Assembly (NCBI GenBank): GCA_030247885.1 | Contig: JAPDRO010000005.1 | Location: 744,001-808,000, forward strand | Length of the DNA stretch: 64,000 nt | Source: Taxawa tesnikishii (nom. ined.) | Lineage: Eukaryota; Ascomycota; Dothideomycetes; Dothideales | Direction: 5' to 3' | Shown here: positions 11,587 to 22,432 of the stretch, in pieces | Layout: each line of letters begins with the position of its first letter | How positions within the stretch are numbered: the first letter of the stretch is position 1 | Translations under genes and position numbers: made by a program | Notes under the pieces: model-generated | The model's input: the letters and a program-made list of their open reading frames with translations, nothing else | Told to the model about the DNA's origin: nothing | The model's database searches: none

Positions 11587-13052
11587 ATGGCGTCCAGCAA
11601 CCACTTCGATGTTTTGGTCATTGGATCGGGACAAGCAGGAACTCCTCTCGCAGAGGCTTTCGCAAAGCATGGTCGCAAAACTGCACTGATCGAGCGCTCT
11701 CACATAGGAGGATGCTGCGTCAATGAGGGCTGCACGCCCACGAAAACCATGATCGCAAGCGGACGTGTGGCTTATTTGCGCAGAAGAGCGGCAGATTACG
11801 GAGTGCATGCCGATGCTGTGAACGACGGTCCGGTTACTACAAGAATCGACCTGCTTAAGGTTCGCCAGCGGAAACGTGACATAGTGGACAACTTCCGAGG
11901 AGGTAGCACAGCTCGCGTCGAGGCTGCTGGCGTTACTGTTCTGGAGGGCGATGCAAGCTTTCAGGACGCCCATACCCTGAAGGTATCCCTGACTGATGGC
12001 TCCAGCAAGAGCGTCTCTGGAGATCTGATCTTCATCAACACGGGAGAACGTCCGATGTTGCCCAATCTGGAAGGCTTGAGTGCTCTGCTAGACAACGGAA
12101 ATCTGCCGTCTGGGCCATCCGCACGCATTCTCAATTCAACAACGATACAAGAACTTGATCAAGTCCCAGAGCATTTGCTGGTGTTAGGTGGTGCTTATAT
12201 TGGGCTCGAGTTTGGCCAGCTATTCCGTCGTCTAGGCGCCAGAGTCACAATTGTCCAAAGGGGTCCACAGTTGCTCCCCGCGAGGACCCGGATATCGCAA
12301 AGAAGATGCAGGATATCCTTGAAGAGGACAACATCTCCATCCACCTGCACACCGATGCAATCAAGGTCACGATCCCACCAAGCGATCCCATTACCCTGCA
12401 TACACGCAATTCTGGCGGCACGCTCCTTGACATACGCGGTTCCCACTTACTGCTCGCGACCGGCAGAACTCCCAATACAGATACACTCAACCTTAACGCC
12501 GCGGGCATTACCCCCGACGCTCGCGGCTACATCCCCGTGAGTGTCACTCTTCAGACCGCAGTGCCGCACATCTACGCGCTGGGAGACGTCAAAGGCCCGC
12601 CTTCGTTCACCCACATCTCATACGACGACTTCCGCATCATCCGCACCAACCTGCTCGAAGCCTCCTCCTCCTCACCATCGCTGTCCCAGAAGACCATCAC
12701 GGATCGTGTGGTGCCCTACGTCATCTTCACAGACCCACAACTGGCACACGTCGGGCTACACGAATCAGAGGCTCGCGCGAAGTACCCGATCCAAGTGGCC
12801 AAAATGCCCATGTCGTACGTCGCGCGCGCGCTCGAAACGGATGAGAGCCGCGGAGTTATGAAGGCGGTTGTGCATAAGGAGACCGGAGCGATTCTCGGAT
12901 TCACGTGCTTGGGGATTGAGGGTGGTGAAGTCATGAGCGTGGTGCAGATGGCCATGTTAGGTGGTGTCCCGTGGATGAAGCTGAAGAATGTGGTGTTTGC
13001 GCATCCGACGCTTGCGGAGGGCTTGAATAATCTTTGGGGGTTCTTAGAGTGA
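11587..13052 (+). CDS. Class I pyridine nucleotide-disulfide oxidoreductase, mercuric-reductase-like, one apparent frameshift
   Basis: This FAD/NAD(P)H flavoprotein opens with the FAD-binding Rossmann motif GSGQAG, just after MASSNHFDVLVI. It has the redox-active disulfide site CCVNEGCTPTK (about residue 45) and an NAD(P)-binding GGAYIGLEFG. The second FAD motif is YALGDVKG. The C-terminal dimerisation domain holds the His-Glu dyad region AHPTLAEG. The first ATG before the FAD motif is at 11587. An upstream in-frame extension exists only from a GTG. The C run 12276..12279 carries an apparent -1 shift between QLLP and EDPDIAKKM. With one more C the CDS is 488 codons plus stop. The C-terminal Cys pair of true bacterial mercuric reductases is not seen, so Hg(II) as substrate is doubtful. 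A dihydrolipoamide-dehydrogenase-like or quinone/metal reductase role is equally possible. Confidence 0.85.
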
Positions 13053-14533
13053 GGGGTGGTGCACGGGAATCTCCGAAGAGCTTGGATGCCGGAAAGAAAG
13101 AATGCGTACGAAGAACTCCATTGAGGCATGAAAATAATGCTGTTGCTCAGCGATGTCATATGTGTTTTCCAATTCCTGGGTTCATAACGGTTTGCGAAGG
13201 GAGTGGAAAGGGCGGGTTAGTGCTTTGTACCAAATTTGCACGGTTTCTTTGTTGCATTCTTCGTCTCTTCTACTTATCATCGGTTTTGCATGTTGAGGCC
13301 TGTCTTCTTTCAAACCAAGCAATGAGAGCGCAAGAGAACTATGAGTGTTGCTAGTAGTTGCAGCTTCATCTGAATGAAACAGGTCGAATCGTAGGCCAAC
13401 TGACCTCACTTCGTCTCTGTCTTTGTTTCGGCTCGTCAACCTCGTGCTGAGTAAAGTTCCGTATGTGGATCCGGAGCTCGGCGACATGAGCCATGGTCGC
13501 TCTTTAACCCTGGTTCTAAAGAGGGAATACGTGGGCGATATTTGAGCAATGAGAAGCAGAATAGTTATCTATGGAGTCATCTATTTGATTGTATTTATTG
13601 TGGTGTGCTTGCTGAAGAAGTCCCGTTTCGAGCGATGCATGACATGACGCTCTCAAAGGATCACACACCGACTTCACGGGTGTAGCTTCTAGATGTGTGT
13701 ATGCAAACCTTGCTATCGTCAGAAGCAGAGAGGTAGATGTGATCAACGTAACACTTTGGCTGCGTCTAAGCTGATGGGAAATCTGGTCTGAGGCCAATTG
13801 GACTAGGAATTCTGTACGCTATGACTGCTTGTTCGTCGCTGCTGTAGATAAAAAAAGCGATATGATGGCGTCGGTTCTTCCTGCTGTGTTGCGCGAGGAA
13901 GTTGATCAGACGAGAGCCTTCCGCATGCTCGAGGAGCGGATAGTATGAGCTTTGACCTGTCGATGACACGAGTCTACAGAGAGCATCCCTCCCAACTGCT
14001 CCGCCAACTGCATTCTGCCATCCTGGAAGACACACCAGTTGCCGGTTGGAAGTTCGTGGTGGAGGGAAGAGAAGAAGACGGGATGGGATGATGTCGTTCC
14101 CGTTTCACGAGTGGAACGGAGTGGAGCGGAGTGGAGTGGAGTGAGATTGACTTCCGGCGTCGCGTCGCGTCGCTGCAGGGTCCGAGCTGCCAGTGGTTGC
14201 TTGGGCAATTGGGCAGCCAAACTTGGCAGTCGCATGGCATAGAAGCCAGAAGCCATTTGCAGCTCCTCGCCCCTTCTTCCGCCCTGCATCATCCGTTTCG
14301 CCCGTTGCAACCCGTTCAACGACTATCCTGAACTGTAAGCAGCTGCTACCAGGAAGCCATTGACACCGTCCTTCCACAACTTCTCCCTCGCTGCTCGAAC
14401 CGGTGCTGCGACGCCTCGACAGGCTGTAAATACCCCGCAATTTCACCGCCCCGAGCCCTTCAAGTATCTACAGTACAGTACAACAGCTCGCCGGAGGGCG
14501 TATAGATTCCCTCGACTCTACCAGTCAACGACC
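13053..14533. other. Intergenic 1.5 kb, no gene
   Basis: No supported gene on either strand. It includes a GGAGT pentamer tract at 14109..14145 upstream of the secreted-protein gene. Confidence 0.6.
14109..14145. repeat. (GGAGT)n imperfect pentamer repeat
   Basis: About seven GGAGT/GGAGC/GGAAC units about 390 bp upstream of the secreted Cys-rich protein start. Confidence 0.8.
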
Positions 14534-15166
14534 ATGCGCAATGCGGCTGGCCTCGCAACCTTCCTCTGGACCGTACTAGCACTCTCGTCCATCGTCAACG
14601 CCTCCTTCTTCTCGCCGCTGCTATCAGCATTCGATTCTCTTTCCTCAATCGCAACAAACGAGACCTCTCATGAAGTGTTGAAGCGTCAAACCAACGCCAA
14701 TGCCTGTCCCAGCGGTTACAACGCCTGCAGTGCTCTCGGAGCTCCCGGTCTCTGCTGCGCCAGCACCGCAAGTTGCGCAGTCGACCAGGCGGGTCATGTC
14801 GCATGCTGTCCCTCTGGTGCCGTGTGCACGGGCAGCATATCCTCGATCATTACAGCCGGAACAATCATAGGAGGAGGAGGAGCAGGAGCAGTAGCGGGAG
14901 CGTCGAGTACGAGCAACAGCTTGTTGCTGGGAGGAGGCAGCAGCACGTCAACTACTGCTAGCACCGCCACCACCACGACAGGTAACGGATTAATTCTGGC
15001 GAGCACGAACCCGAGTAGTACGACAGGAGGGAGCGCTACTACCACTCAGGGGTTCATCATTGCGGCGTCCAGTACAGTAGCTACACTCGGGACCGGCAGC
15101 GGAGGCGCGAGAAGCCTGCAGATGGTAGGAGATAATACACAACACCATCAACAAAAAGCATGCTAA
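14534..15166 (+). CDS. Secreted, Kex2-processed, Cys-rich Ser/Thr/Gly-rich protein (possible GPI/cell-wall protein)
   Basis: The ATG at 14534 begins a clear signal peptide (MRNAAGLATFLWTVLALSSIVNA). A short pro-region ends in a Kex2-type LKR site near residue 55. Then comes a compact domain of eight cysteines (ACPSGYNAC.. LCC.. SCAV.. ACCPSGAVC), a pattern common in fungal GPI-anchored or cell-wall proteins. A long Gly/Ser/Thr-rich tail suited to O-glycosylation follows. As an uninterrupted frame it is 210 residues and ends oddly at QQKAC. A GTAGGA donor just after SLQM, with branch GCTAATT and acceptor TTGTCCAG about 50 nt on, would give the alternative tail PLFARLLIRMLEYLP, which is only weakly like a GPI signal. 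The 3' end is therefore unsure. Function unknown; surface location is inferred. Confidence 0.7.
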   Translation: MRNAAGLATFLWTVLALSSIVNASFFSPLLSAFDSLSSIATNETSHEVLKRQTNANACPSGYNACSALGAPGLCCASTASCAVDQAGHVACCPSGAVCTGSISSIITAGTIIGGGGAGAVAGASSTSNSLLLGGGSSTSTTASTATTTTGNGLILASTNPSSTTGGSATTTQGFIIAASSTVATLGTGSGGARSLQMVGDNTQHHQQKAC

Positions 15167-16703
15167 TTCTTGTCCAGCCTCTCTTTGCCAGATTACTAAT
15201 ACGCATGCTTGAGTATCTGCCATGAAGAAGGGACATCGCGATGCGAGGAATACGATTGAGGACCCGGGGTGACTGATTCGATAACGAGTCTCGATTAGTG
15301 TCTGGACGTGCCTCAAATCCCTCGTAGACAGAGCAGATTGACGATTGCTGCTGTTTCTCAACTTGTTTGCTCTTTGGCGAGGCATAGCTCTGGCGTTAGT
15401 GTGAAATCAGGCTTTGGGCCTGCATGAGCGACGTTTCTAGCTTTCCACGAATGTGTATAGTTATCTGGATATCGTGGCCATTACCACAGCTGCGACACCT
15501 GATAACCATGGGTATCATGAAACAGAAGAAGCTGGAAAATGCTCTCCAGGCCCGATGACCGACAGGCAAAACCAACAATACTTGCCGAGTGGTGCTGTAC
15601 ATATCCACGCTCGATACGATCGTCAGAAGGGACCCTCGCCCACGTTCCAGTATCGACCAGCCCGTCAAGTGAATTGTACCATGAATGTGGATTGCAAATT
15701 TGGAGAGGAACAGGACCGCGGTCGAGCAATGGAAGGAAATACAGGGACACACTACATCTTCGATCTCACTCTGGCCATAAACCCTCATGGGCGCTCATAC
15801 CAACCTCTGGATGAGTGAATGGGCAAAAGGGGCATGTCCTAGATATGTCCCTCACTCCTTGCTGGCCCTATGCACCAGACAGAGGCGAGCGTGCTCTTGT
15901 GTGGCACGCAGGCATGTGGCACTAGCTCAACATGAAGCACCTCATCGACGCCGTGTCACACCAGGTTGTCGGGCCTACTATGCTTCGCTGTGTCAGACAC
16001 GCCGATCATGTGAAAGAGGGGAGACGGGCAGTTCGCTGCAACGGGAAACAACCAGACAAAAGGTAAAGACGAAGAGCTAGATGTGTGTCGAGAGAGGCAC
16101 AGGTGGTCTCGTGCTGCATAGGGTTAGGCTGGATTTACCCCTGTAGGACCCCTTTTAGAGTACTAGAGTACTTGCCTTCGAACGACGCTCGGAGGCTCCA
16201 CCCGCGGGCCGAGACCATTCAATCGTCCTCAAACAACCACTCCCAGCAGAAGGGCAGACTCGCAACACTGAAACGTTCGCTACAACCCCAATTCGAACCA
16301 TCCCTGCCTGCTCCTCTCGCCTCTCGTTGCAGCCAACTTGGCCCAATTGATTCTGGGACTCCCAGCTGCTACCTCTTCCTCAACCTCGAATGTCCAGGTC
16401 CAGGTCTTGGCAGCTTTACCTACAATCACCAGCTTGAGTCCTTTCCAAATCCCCGCCTTCTTCTACGTGACCTCTCACCTCCCACTCGCTTCGTTATTGG
16501 TGTGTATCAGGACACCTTCCCCGAGCCTCCGAACCTGGCATCAAGTGAGGAGCGTCCGACTTTCTCCTTCCGCTTCTCCACCTCTCCCTGACCACCAATC
16601 CCTCAGCTCTCCAGCCAAGTGAGGTACGGATTTTGTCTCCTCTCGACATCTACCTCAACCTGACAAAACAACGCAGGCCTTATACCCCCTTCATAACGTC
16701 AGG
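15167..16703. other. Intergenic 1.5 kb with cot1 leader
   Basis: No recognised gene. The right part is probably the long 5' leader of cot1 and includes a likely leader intron at 16624..16676. Confidence 0.6.
16624..16676 (+). promoter_or_regulatory. Probable 5'-UTR intron of cot1
   Basis: GTACGG donor, CAACCTGACAA branch region and AACGCAG acceptor, 53 nt, ending 27 nt before the start codon. Size and signals match the coding introns of this gene. The Neurospora cot-1 gene is known to make alternative leader transcripts, so leader splicing is plausible but unproven here. Confidence 0.5.
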
Positions 16704-18891
16704 ATGAATCCCAACCAGCAGTCTAATAGGCTGCACCTCAACTTCGGCTTCCAGAACAACCCCAACTTCGCTGCAGAACAAGGCCGAGCCTTCCCTACTA
16801 CTCCTTCCACCTTTCCACAACCTTTTCCCAATTCCGCCGGCCAGCAAGAGATATGGGGAGCCAACCAACAGGCAAGCACGGGCTTCAACAACCAGGGCTA
16901 CTTCATGAACAACCCGTACACCTCTCAGATGCAAAATGCTGCGAACAACCTCCAGTCGCCAACTGCCGCCTACTCCCCTGGAGGCTACAACGACCCCACC
17001 AACCGTCTAGCACACCAGTTCTCGAACCAGCACTTGGGAGGAAACTCTCCAAGATCACAGAGTCCATACGGAAGACAGGCCTCACCGAACCCCAATCGCT
17101 CCAGAACTGGAGGTGCTCCGGGACAGCAGCACTACGGTCACTACCTGGGAGCTCAGATGCCCTCTCGTGAACAACCGTCCCTCGCCGACGACGAGCCACC
17201 GATCAAGAACCCCGAGCGTTTCTCCACGACCATCACCAACAGAGCTAAGCTGCAGACTGAGCTGGTGGGGACATTTTTCAAGGACAACGTCGAGAGGGCA
17301 CGCGACAGGAACGGAAGGTGAGAAGAGCGGTGTACACCATAAGAAGGGCTGCCACTGACCTCTTACCAGAGCACAGGAGCTTGAGCAGATCATGAAGGAC
17401 CCAAGTCTCTCGGATAGCCGCAAGCAACAAAAGGCGAGCAGCATGCGCAAATCCGAGGCCAACTTCCTGCGTTTCTTGCGCACCAGCGAGAGGCCACAGA
17501 ACTACCAGACCATCAAGATTATCGGAAAGGGTGCCTTTGGCGAGGTCAAGCTTGTCCAAAGAAAGCACGATGGCAAGATCTACGCCCTCAAGTCGCTGAT
17601 CAAAGCGGAAATGGTACGGCTGCCCCGCGCATGAACGGACAAGCCTTACGAGTATCGCTAATGTTCTCGCAGTTCAAGAAAGACCAATTGGCCCACGTGC
17701 GTGCCGAGCGGGACATCTTGGCCAACGCGGACAGCCCATGGCTCGTCAAGCTTCACACTTCTTTCCAGGATTCCACCTTCCTGTACATGCTTATGGAGTT
17801 TCTTCCTGGCGGAGATCTCATGACCATGCTCATAAAGTACGAGATCTTCTCCGAGGACATTACCCGTTTCTACATGGCCGAGATCACCCTTGCCATTGAG
17901 GCTGTCCACAAGCTTGGCTTCATCCATCGGTAAGTCTTTCGCAATGACTAGTTGTGGAGTGTGCTAATGCTCCCAAGTGACATCAAGCCCGACAACATTC
18001 TCTTGGATCGTGGCGGACACATCAAGCTAACCGATTTTGGTCTGTCTACCGGCTTCTTTAAGGAGCACAGCGCATCCTACTACCAACAGCTCATGAACAA
18101 CGCTCGCTCGTCTTCCAAAGCCCTCAACCGCCAGTCCGTATCACTTGACCAAATCCAGCTTACCGTCAGCAACCGTGCGCAGGTCAACACATGGCGCAAG
18201 TCTCGTCGCCAGCTCGCTTTCTCGACCGTGGGCACTCCAGACTACATTGCTCCAGAAATCTTCAGTGGAAAGGGCTACGACCATGGCTGCGATTGGTGGA
18301 GTGTCGGTACGATCATGTTCGAATGTCTGATCGGATGGCCGCCATTCTGCGCTGAGGAGCCACACGATACCTACCGCAAGATCATCGACTGGCGCAACCA
18401 TCTGCACTTCCCTCCAGAGCAGCAGATTGGACCGGACGCTGAGGCCTTTATCAGAGGGTGAGTTCTGCTTCCTTGTCGTTATGCGTGTGAAATTGCCTGC
18501 TCTGCCCTGTCCTGTCCTGGCCTGTCTAGATCAGCAGGCACCATGCCCTCTGCGCGTACGCGATGTTCGCATGCTTACGTTTTATAGTCTGGTCTGCGAC
18601 GCTCCGGATCGTCTGGGCAAGATTGGTGGCGCCACCCAGATCAAGCAACACCCATTCTTCCGCGGCGTCAACTGGGACGGACTCCGCCGCATCCGCGCGC
18701 CATTCGAGCCTAAGCTGCAGAGCGCAGTCGACACAACCTACTTCCCCATTGACGAAATCCCACAGCAGGATAACAGCGCGGCACTGCGCGCCCAAACCGA
18801 AGCGACTCAACGTGCGGACGAGGAGGCCAGCATGAGCCTTCCTTTCATCGGATACACATACAAGCGCTTCGATGCTTTCCGCGGTAGCTGA
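16704..18891 (+). CDS. cot1: NDR/LATS-family Ser/Thr protein kinase COT1 (CBK1/Orb6 orthologue)
   Basis: This is the AGC-type kinase of the morphogenesis (MOR/RAM) pathway, acting with a MOB2 co-activator in polar growth. Five coding exons: 16704..17317, 17370..17613, 17673..17929, 17978..18457, 18588..18891. They total exactly 633 codons including stop (632 aa). Residues 1-170 are Gln/Asn/Pro-rich. The N-terminal regulatory MOB-binding region lies at about 185-245 (ending [10 protein letters not shown]). Catalytic motifs are [11 protein letters not shown] (about 258), YALKSL with the ATP-binding Lys, HRDIKPDN (split by intron 3), DFG, and GTPDYIAPE, with the NDR-specific insert between DFG and APE. 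The C-terminal hydrophobic motif is FIGYTYKRF with the regulatory Thr. The frame is intact. Confidence 0.95.
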
Positions 18892-19671
18892 AGGAGTCAA
18901 TATCTGGATGTTAACCCAGGCGTGGACCGGCCCATGCCTGTGCTTAAACGCATTAAGGTAAGCAAGTTTGACTCCTGAAGCCTCGTATCTCTGCTCTGCC
19001 TGGTCTGTCTGCTCTGCCCGGGCAACGTCTGTCAAAGATTCGTTGTCCAGGAGGACAATGGGTGGACGGATTGCTTCGAGGACTGTACCTGGTTGGGAGG
19101 GTTGGGACGTACTATGGGCATCTCTGGATCGGGTGCATCATGTCATCGGGCGGGCTACGTAGCGTTTTCCTTTTGTTCATGATCGGTTTGTGCTGCTCGA
19201 TGCAGCGACATGGTCAGATCGTATTGTGGGAAATGGCACGGATGGGAAAGGACGAGCAACCCAGCCAAAAAGCATGTGCACCTTTTGACGTCGAGCACGG
19301 GCTGCTCGATGGGTTATGGGATGGAGTAGACCATCAGAGAGGCATATCAACGAATCAAAGTCTGAACCTGCATTTCACTTTCGATTTTGCTGAACTGGTA
19401 ATACTGCTGTCAATCGCGCCGTGATCTCCATAAACCAACGCCATGCTCAAGTGATTGGGAGGGAAAAGAAGGGTCGAGAAGTGTCGGTGCTCGCGTGACA
19501 TAGCGCAAGCACCGACTCTGACGCGGGAGGTCCGTTCGTCGAGAAAGTCGGCGGCTGGGTTGGACTTCCAAAGGAAGGACTTCCAAAGGAACGCTCGCTC
19601 CGGCTGCAAAGTCGCTCACAACAGTCGGAGACGATGCCGTGCGATTCTTCTTCAAGTCGCGTCTGCGCCGC
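18892..19671. other. Intergenic 0.8 kb between convergent genes
   Basis: 3' flanks of cot1 and RPB12. No supported gene. Confidence 0.6.
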
Positions 19672-20073
19672 TCATCGTGCCTCGAACTGGATCATCCTGC
19701 GCGGAAACAATCAGCCTCGTGCACAAAACCCGTTGTCCCCGCACCTTCGCGCTCGCAACTCTGCGTGCTCTCTTTCTCTCGAAATCCCTCCTCCCTGCTT
19801 TCTTCCCCTCTGCCCCACTCTGATCCTCCAAGCTGGCTGTACGCCCGTTGCGCTTCCTCTGATCGAAGAAAGAAGGGTAACCCACCTGCTCGTGCGCTCC
19901 TTGTACAGCACACGGTGACCGCAATCCTTGCACCTGATGGGGTCGCCGCGCTTGAGGGTGACCTTTGTGTCGCAGTCGCCGCACAGGTAGGCGACGGGCT
20001 TGTCGATGGCTTCCATGGTCGGTTGCTGGAAGTTGACGCCCTGCGAGTTTGGGGCGCGGTAGTTGTCGGACAT
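19672..20073 (-). CDS. RPB12: RNA polymerases I/II/III common subunit RPABC4 (Rpb12)
   Basis: This is the small zinc-ribbon subunit shared by all three nuclear RNA polymerases. Exon 1 is 20073..19886, the intron 19885..19697 (189 nt, GTGGGT..CGCAG), and a tiny last exon is 19696..19672 (25 nt). The product is 70 residues, the usual size. The zinc ligands are C-x2-C (YLCGDCDTK) and C-x2-C (IRCKDCGHR), followed by VLYKERTSR and, after splicing, the invariant tail MIQFEAR. Without splicing the frame reads into a long spurious tail. The start ATG follows a divergent promoter shared with NAR1. The frame is intact. Confidence 0.95.
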
Positions 20074-20521
20074 GGTGGGAGGGGTTGGTGAAGGCGGTTT
20101 GGGAGGCGATAGTGGTAAGTGGGTGGATGGGTGGGTTTGTGTTGTGCGTTGTTAGTTCCTGGTTGCTGTACGGAGGCTTTGCGGCGGACAAGGAAAGCGA
20201 GAGAAGTTGGAGCACTCGCAGGCGGTGAGAAAGCGAGGGGTTTTGATAAGATTAGATTAGATCAGATCGTGGGAAACATGCGTCACGTCAAGGAAAATGT
20301 TCACCCATTTATTTTGCGCGTAAGCTTAGCAATCGCCGCTGCCGAACTGGCCGCATGTGATTCGGAAGAGTCGCCTTCTCCCGCCCATTGTATGCATTTT
20401 TGACTCCCCAGCAACTCGCGTGTGTCCCTACAACTGTCCCTTTGTGTCTTTTCCCTTTCTCTCTCCGTCTCCCTCCCTCCCGCCCTCTCCCTCTCTCTCT
20501 TCCTCCTCCAGATCCTCCGCA
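20074..20521. promoter_or_regulatory. Bidirectional promoter RPB12 / NAR1
   Basis: This is 448 bp between the two start codons. A tandem pentamer repeat GATAA-GATTA-GATTA-GATCA-GATC lies at 20245..20268. A pyrimidine-only tract (20437..20511) ends in CTCCAG just before the NAR1 start, possibly marking its transcription start or a leader splice acceptor. Confidence 0.55.
20245..20268. repeat. GAT(A/T/C)A pentamer repeat in promoter
   Basis: Five tandem near-identical pentamers about 175-195 bp upstream of the RPB12 start. A related array lies upstream of the PPIL2-like gene at 37540..37565. Confidence 0.7.
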
Positions 20522-22432
20522 ATGTCGGCCATTCTGTCCGCTGACGGCCTCAACGACTTCATCTCCCCGGAGTCGCATGCATCAAGCCTGTTGAAACACT
20601 GCCCAAACAACAACCTTCCGCGTCCGACACTTCCAACCCTTACGAAGTCACCACCGAAGACAAGGTCGCCGCCGCCAATGCTCCGCCAGCCTCCATATCC
20701 CTGACCGACTGCCTTGCCTGCTCCGGCTGTGTCACGTCCGCAGAAGCAGTGCTTGTGAGCCTGCAGAGTCATGCTGAAGTGCTGAACACGCTCGATGCAT
20801 ATCCTGACCTACCGTTACCGTGGACACATCAGAGTGGAGTCCAACGTGTGCAAGAGAGAAGGGACGGGAAGCTCTTCGTCGCAAGCGTATCGCCACAGAC
20901 GAGAGCAAGTATAGCAGCAACATACCGCGTCACAGAGCGGGAAGCGGGGAACATGATTGCGCAACTTCTAAGCGGACCGCAAGGCTTGCGATCGGGCGGG
21001 AAACAGAAGAGCGGGTTCACCTGGATCCTGGATACGAACATCATGCGCGAAGCAGGTCTAGTAGCCGCGGCCGACGAGGTCCAGCAGTCGCTGCAGCCGC
21101 AGGAGAAGCCATCTTCAGAGATGACAGGGACGAGACTCGAGCAGCCAAAGAAGCCTATCCTAGCATCAGCGTGTCCGGGCTGGATATGTTACGCCGAGAA
21201 GACGCACCCGCATGTCCTCCCACACATTTCACGGCTCAAGTCTCCACAGGCTCTTACTGGCACCCTACTTAAATCGGTACTGGCATCGCGATACGGCATC
21301 AATCCGGACCAGGTGTGGCATATGGCCGTCATGCCGTGTTTCGACAAGAAGCTCGAAGCCAGTCGCGAAGAGTTGACAGACGTGTCCTGGAAAACAGCCG
21401 ACGGAACCACAGAACGAAAAGGAATCAGAGACACCGACTGCGTCATCACCGCACGAGAACTCTTGATGCTGGCCGATGCCCGCGGGATTTCGTTCCCCTT
21501 ACTGCCGCGGAAGCCGTTAAGACAAGCCCAGCGCGTGCCGTTCCCAGATTCCGAATTAGACCGCTTCCTGTTCCCGCCCTCACGCTCACGCGACAGCAAC
21601 ACTGGCGGCGGCAAGGTACGGAACAACGGCATCCCCGACGCGGGTACCAGCGGCGGGTACCTTTGGCACATCATGCAAACCTACCGGTCCCAGCACCCCG
21701 GTTCCGAGATCAGGATCCAGCGCGGCAGAAACGCAGACGTGGTCGAGTATGCCCTCGTCGATCCCCTTTCCGGCGAGACGGTCATAAAATCCGCACGCTA
21801 CTACGGCTTCCGGAACATCCAGAACCTGGTCCGGCGCCTGAAGCCCGCCAAACCGAGCCGCATGCCCGGCGCGGCTGCCCGGGGCGGCGCCAGGAGACCG
21901 GGCGGCGGCGGTGGTGGTGCCGCGGGGCATGGCATGACTGAGTACGCGTACGTAGAGGTCATGGCTTGTCCCGGCGGCTGCACGAACGGTGGCGGGCAGA
22001 TCAAGGTTGGGGATGTGGGCGCGTTGAGGGGAGTGGGGTCGAAAACGGTGGCGAGCAGGAGGTACTGCCGCAACAGAAGGAGTGGTTGGGCCGTGTGGAT
22101 GAGGCGTACTTTTCCATGTCGGGGTCGGAGTGTGGTTCTGAATCAGACGAGGACGGGGACGGGGATGTGGATATGGAAGGTGCGCCGAATGTGGGCAGGG
22201 AGGGGAGGCGGTGTACACGAATGGCGAGAACAATGCGGGTGAGGATGTTGTGGATGGCATTAACAGGAGGGAGATCAAGGGCGTTCTGAGGCATTGGGCG
22301 GAGTTGACGGGTATAGATTTGGACAGACTGCTCTACACGAGCTATAGAAAGGTCGAGAGCGATGTGGGTAAGTCGGTGGGCGATGTTGAGAGGGTCGCCG
22401 GACTTGCGAGCAGCATCGGTGGCGGATGGTGA
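20522..22432 (+). CDS. NAR1: Cytosolic Fe-S cluster assembly factor NAR1, with three apparent frameshifts
   Basis: This is the iron-only-hydrogenase-like protein of the CIA machinery. It bridges the early CIA factors to the targeting complex and is essential in yeast. It opens [16 protein letters not shown], as fungal NAR1 does. The expected Fe-S ligands are visible across frames: GVACIKP, the triad DCLACSGC, then [17 protein letters not shown] and [12 protein letters not shown]. It ends with the conserved terminal Trp (IGGGW, stop at 22432). The frame slips at CCCCGG (20565..20570), at a GGGG run (22035..22038) and at a GGGG run (22202..22205). Each is a one-base loss. Adding three bases gives 638 codons including stop with unbroken homology. 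Because the gene is essential and both flanks of every break are conserved, I read these as sequencing errors. No introns are needed. Confidence 0.9.
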
